A stretch of DNA of 64,000 nt from positions 186,001 to 250,000 of the forward strand of contig NZ_WOFO01000004.1 in NCBI RefSeq assembly GCF_010993705.1, given 5' to 3'. The notes below the pieces were generated by a model that was given only the letters and a program-made list of their open reading frames with translations, ran no database searches and was not told the origin of the DNA. The translations under genes and the position numbers were made by a program. Positions 61,398 to 64,000 of the stretch are shown here, piece after piece; within the stretch, counting starts at the first letter, position 1; each line of letters begins with the position of its first letter. This DNA is from Cyclobacterium sp. SYSU L10401 (lineage in GTDB: Bacteria; Bacteroidota; Bacteroidia; Cytophagales; Cyclobacteriaceae).

Positions 61398-63122
61398 ATG
61401 AAGCCTTTTTCAGCACCCTTTCGGTTTTACCGCTTGTTATGCCTGAGCTTCCTGGCGGCTACAGCCCTGATAGTGGATGGCTTTTCCCAGCAGCTGCCCG
61501 TAAGTTTTCCCCTGCTTCCTGAATACCTGAGGAGGGAGCAGGTAATGGGCAACCTGGACACGGAGCTTAGCTTCATGTACCAACCATTGAACCTGCAAAA
61601 AATAATGGGTGAAAACCAGGAGCCCTTCTTACAGGACAGAATGCCAGGTTACCGCCCCGATTCCCTGGCCTTTCTTCCTCAGGTAGGTGACTGGGACATA
61701 CAAGCCCTGCCTTTGCAGTGGCATTCCCGCATCAATGCGGGCCACCCCTACGGATGGGGAGGGGGAGGTCTGGTGCCGGCACAGGGATACCAGGGGCTGA
61801 TCCATCTGGGTGCCCATGCCAGCATCGGCAACTGGAGCATACAGCTTTACCCTCAAATACATTATGCCCAAAACCTGCCTTTTGAAGAGTATCCGGAAGC
61901 CGCACCCCGCCCCTTTTTCCAACGCCGAAACAGGGGAATCAACGGGATAGACATGCCTACCCGGCATGGGGAGGGGGCCATTTTCCGCTTGCTGCCGGGA
62001 AACTCCCATCTCAAATACCATTTTGGCAGCTTCGCTGCCGGTCTCAGTACCGAAAATATCTGGTTCGGGCCGGGACAGTTCAATGCCTTGCTCTTCAGTG
62101 ACAATGCCCCGGGATTCCCCCGTTTTACCCTGGAAAGCAGCAAACCGGTCAAAACCTTCCTGGGAAATTTTGAAGGGCAGTATTTTGTAGGTACCCTGAG
62201 TGGCTCTGAGCTGCCCATTTACAGTGACGCAGCCTATGCCGACATCTTTTCCCCCAAAGACAATGACAGCTGGCGCTACTTTACAGGGCTCTCGCTGACC
62301 TATTCTCCCAAATGGATTTCCGGACTATCTGTCGGACTTACGCGTACCTTTCAGGTTTACCGGGAAGACATGCGCAGCAATTTAAGGGCCTACTTCCCCC
62401 TGTTTGCCCCCTTTCCCAAAGATGGAGAAGGCAATATTGAAAACATAGAACTCAGGGAGGATCAGAACCTTTCGGGCTTTGCCAGGTGGGTCTTTCCGGA
62501 ATCCCGTTTTGAGCTGTACTTTGAGTACATCAGAAACGACCATGGCTTCAACTGGAGGGATGTGGTGATGAACCCCGAACATTCGCGGGGCTATACCCTG
62601 GGCATGAGCAAGTACCTGCCCCTACCCAACACCTATTGGCTGGGGGTACGGGCTGAAATGACCCAGACGCAGATATCCATTAACAACAATGTGCGCTGGA
62701 GAGGAAGACCGAATTTTGGATTGGGGCTGTTTGACAACAACCAGGTGAGACATGGCCTGACCCACCGGGGAATGGTGCTGGGCTCAGGTCTGGGCAGCAG
62801 TGGCAATTTTGCTACCATTGAATTGAGCCTGCTGAAAGGCATGAAAAAGTACCAACTCTCTCTGGAGCGGCTGGCCAGGGAACAAAATTTTTACCAATTT
62901 GCCTATTACGATGGGCTGGCGGTCAAACCCTGGGTGGATCTGGCCCTGGGACTGGCTGCCTCAGATACCTACCAAAACCTGGTATTCACCCTGGAGACCA
63001 AGCTGATCCGCTCCATGAATTACCAGTTTTACAATACAGAAATGGAAGCCGGCCAGCTTTTTCCCGAAACCCGGAAAAAAACGAGTTTACTGCTTGATTT
63101 CAATGTTGCCTATTTGTTTTGA
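61398..63122 (+). CDS. Capsule assembly Wzi-family outer membrane protein
   Basis: 574 aa from the ATG at 61398 (MKPFSAPFRFYRLLCLSFLAA, signal ending DGFSQQ); an in-frame ATG at 61320 would overlap the lyase start and was dropped. The mature part shows many beta strands with GxF/GxY motifs: YGWGGGGLVPAQGYQGLIHLG, NIWFGPGQFNALLFSDNAPG, GLSLTYSPKWISGLSVGL and a final LLLDFNVAYLF, fitting the Wzi barrel that holds capsule at the cell surface. A partnership with the adjacent lyase (trimming or release of a surface uronate polymer) is an inference. Composition is GC-rich like the lyase gene. Confidence 0.85.
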   Translation: MKPFSAPFRFYRLLCLSFLAATALIVDGFSQQLPVSFPLLPEYLRREQVMGNLDTELSFMYQPLNLQKIMGENQEPFLQDRMPGYRPDSLAFLPQVGDWDIQALPLQWHSRINAGHPYGWGGGGLVPAQGYQGLIHLGAHASIGNWSIQLYPQIHYAQNLPFEEYPEAAPRPFFQRRNRGINGIDMPTRHGEGAIFRLLPGNSHLKYHFGSFAAGLSTENIWFGPGQFNALLFSDNAPGFPRFTLESSKPVKTFLGNFEGQYFVGTLSGSELPIYSDAAYADIFSPKDNDSWRYFTGLSLTYSPKWISGLSVGLTRTFQVYREDMRSNLRAYFPLFAPFPKDGEGNIENIELREDQNLSGFARWVFPESRFELYFEYIRNDHGFNWRDVVMNPEHSRGYTLGMSKYLPLPNTYWLGVRAEMTQTQISINNNVRWRGRPNFGLGLFDNNQVRHGLTHRGMVLGSGLGSSGNFATIELSLLKGMKKYQLSLERLAREQNFYQFAYYDGLAVKPWVDLALGLAASDTYQNLVFTLETKLIRSMNYQFYNTEMEAGQLFPETRKKTSLLLDFNVAYLF

Positions 63123-64000
63123 AAAAATTTAAATAATTTAGGGTCACAAAGCACACAAAGGTGTTTAATCGGTTATTTGGTTAATCGGTTAATTGCTGAG
63201 AGACTCGTTGAATGTTTACAGTTGAGAAAAGCGAGTGGGCCAGCACAAAACCGAGCCTGTCCTGAATTTTCTCAGGAGGGTGCGGGAGGATTGCGGAGAG
63301 AAGGATTTTTGTGCCTTGACTTTTTTGGTATCTTTTTTCGTCAAATCCAGTCCAATTAAACCACCATACTATCCTCAAATCAAACCTTTGTGTCCTTCGA
63401 GGTTCTTCGTGTCCTTTGTGACTATTTTTTTAATTACGTCATCCTTCGTCTCTCAGCCTCACTATCCCTAAGTCTCTAAGTCACTTCGTTAAGGGTTATA
63501 TGCCTGGGTGTTTACGAATACAGGAAAATATCCCGCTCCTTCAGAGCTGAGCCAAAATAAGATGTTATTTGCGATGGGCTCCACCCATCGCTGGGAGCTT
63601 CCGCCCCTTCAGGGCTCAAGGCAAATTGGTTATTCAGGACGAATACAAATTTGCTTAATCGCTTAACCGGTTATTTGTTTAATCCGAACGATTTCCCATC
63701 AGTTAACCAATTAAACCATCATACCAGGAAGAGGGGAGTTACCGATAGTAACAATAGATTCCAGGCCTGAAGGGCCTGAACAAAAATAACCGTGGGTGCA
63801 GCCCACGGAAAAAAAGCTAACAAAGAAGCACCAACCCCGAAAGGGGTTGAACCTTTACCAGGTGGCATTCCGTATTCGCAAGACCATGTTCAACCCACTC
63901 CGGGGTTGCTGGAAGTATAGATTGTTACCTAAACCCCGGGTTTCGAACGGGGTTATTGTTGTTGAAGCCCTTCAGGCTTCGGCATCGAATAGCAGTTAGA
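63123..64000. repeat. Non-coding island with degenerate short repeats and hairpins
   Basis: No credible gene to the window edge. Visible elements: GGGTCACAAAGCACACAAAGG (split as GGGTCACAAAGC and ACACAAAGG, from 63141) and its inverted relative with CCTTTGTG ... TTTGTGAC near 63385-63422; related AATCGGTTA strings at 63167 and 63655; hairpins at 63571-63591 (GCGATGGG/CCCATCGC), 63762-63778 (CAGGCC/GGCCTG), 63790-63808 (CCGTGGG/CCCACGG), 63832-63849 (CAACCCC/GGGGTTG) and 63958-63982 (GAAGCC/GGCTTC). The last four are closely packed. Open frames inside have no protein-like character. Confidence 0.7.

Noticed and set aside
63177-63999. Several short frames in the terminal repeat island
   Set aside because: They follow hairpin and AT-rich repeat sequence, overlap on both strands and show no domain or plausible start.

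Overview
The window looks like chromosomal DNA of an aerobic, polysaccharide-using Bacteroidota, most likely order Cytophagales (Cyclobacteriaceae-like; genus not determined). Seen support: a SusC/SusD pair led by an ECF sigma factor and a FecR-type anti-sigma factor, an STN domain on SusC, a type IX secretion (T9SS) C-terminal sorting domain on a giant secreted protein, many lipoprotein signal peptides, and few Shine-Dalgarno sites. I saw no rRNA, tRNA, CRISPR array, transposase or prophage.

Region 1 (1-11.6 kb) is a carbohydrate-catabolism block. A minus-strand operon of four genes (Gfo/Idh/MocA lipoprotein, two secreted alpha/beta hydrolases, a Tat-type sugar isomerase/epimerase cut by the window edge) diverges from a LacI-family regulator and tagaturonate reductase (uxaB). 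A 12-bp palindrome of LacI-operator type lies in the divergent gap. Convergent to uxaB is a xylose operon: Na+/sugar symporter, xylB, xylA. Together these suggest use of pectin/xylan-type sugars (uronates and pentoses), although no glycoside hydrolase is in view.

Region 2 (11.8-22.1 kb) holds mostly single or paired genes: a transglutaminase-like lipoprotein, a tiny His/Glu/Pro-rich lipoprotein, a GreA/GreB-C-terminal-like protein, a translationally coupled PepSY-like/DUF2490-like pair, an M81 (MlrC-like) lipoprotein, a serine hydrolase, a TetR-AarF/UbiB pair and an S41 peptidase lipoprotein.

Region 3 (22.5-30.8 kb) is a complete sigma - anti-sigma - SusC - SusD unit with no enzyme gene attached, then a short fatty acid desaturase and a BlaI/MecI-type repressor without a BlaR1 partner.

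Region 4 (30.8-63.1 kb) concerns the cell surface: UDP-glucose 6-dehydrogenase, two divergent paralogous polyprenyl glycosylphosphotransferases, one 21.9-kb gene for a ~7,313-residue secreted mosaic protein (LamG-like, malectin-like, Ig-like, two sugar-dehydrogenase-like beta-propellers, eleven PKD domains, T9SS sorting domain), and a divergent PL8-like polysaccharide lyase / Wzi-like outer membrane protein pair. The giant gene contains three very regular tandem DNA repeats (1194, 753 and 258 bp).

Two non-coding repeat islands (about 58.56-59.40 kb and 63.12-64.0 kb), rich in short GC-rich hairpins, bracket the lyase/Wzi pair. The best candidates for something undescribed are the giant mosaic protein with its duplicated propeller cassettes and the hairpin repeat family around the lyase/Wzi pair.
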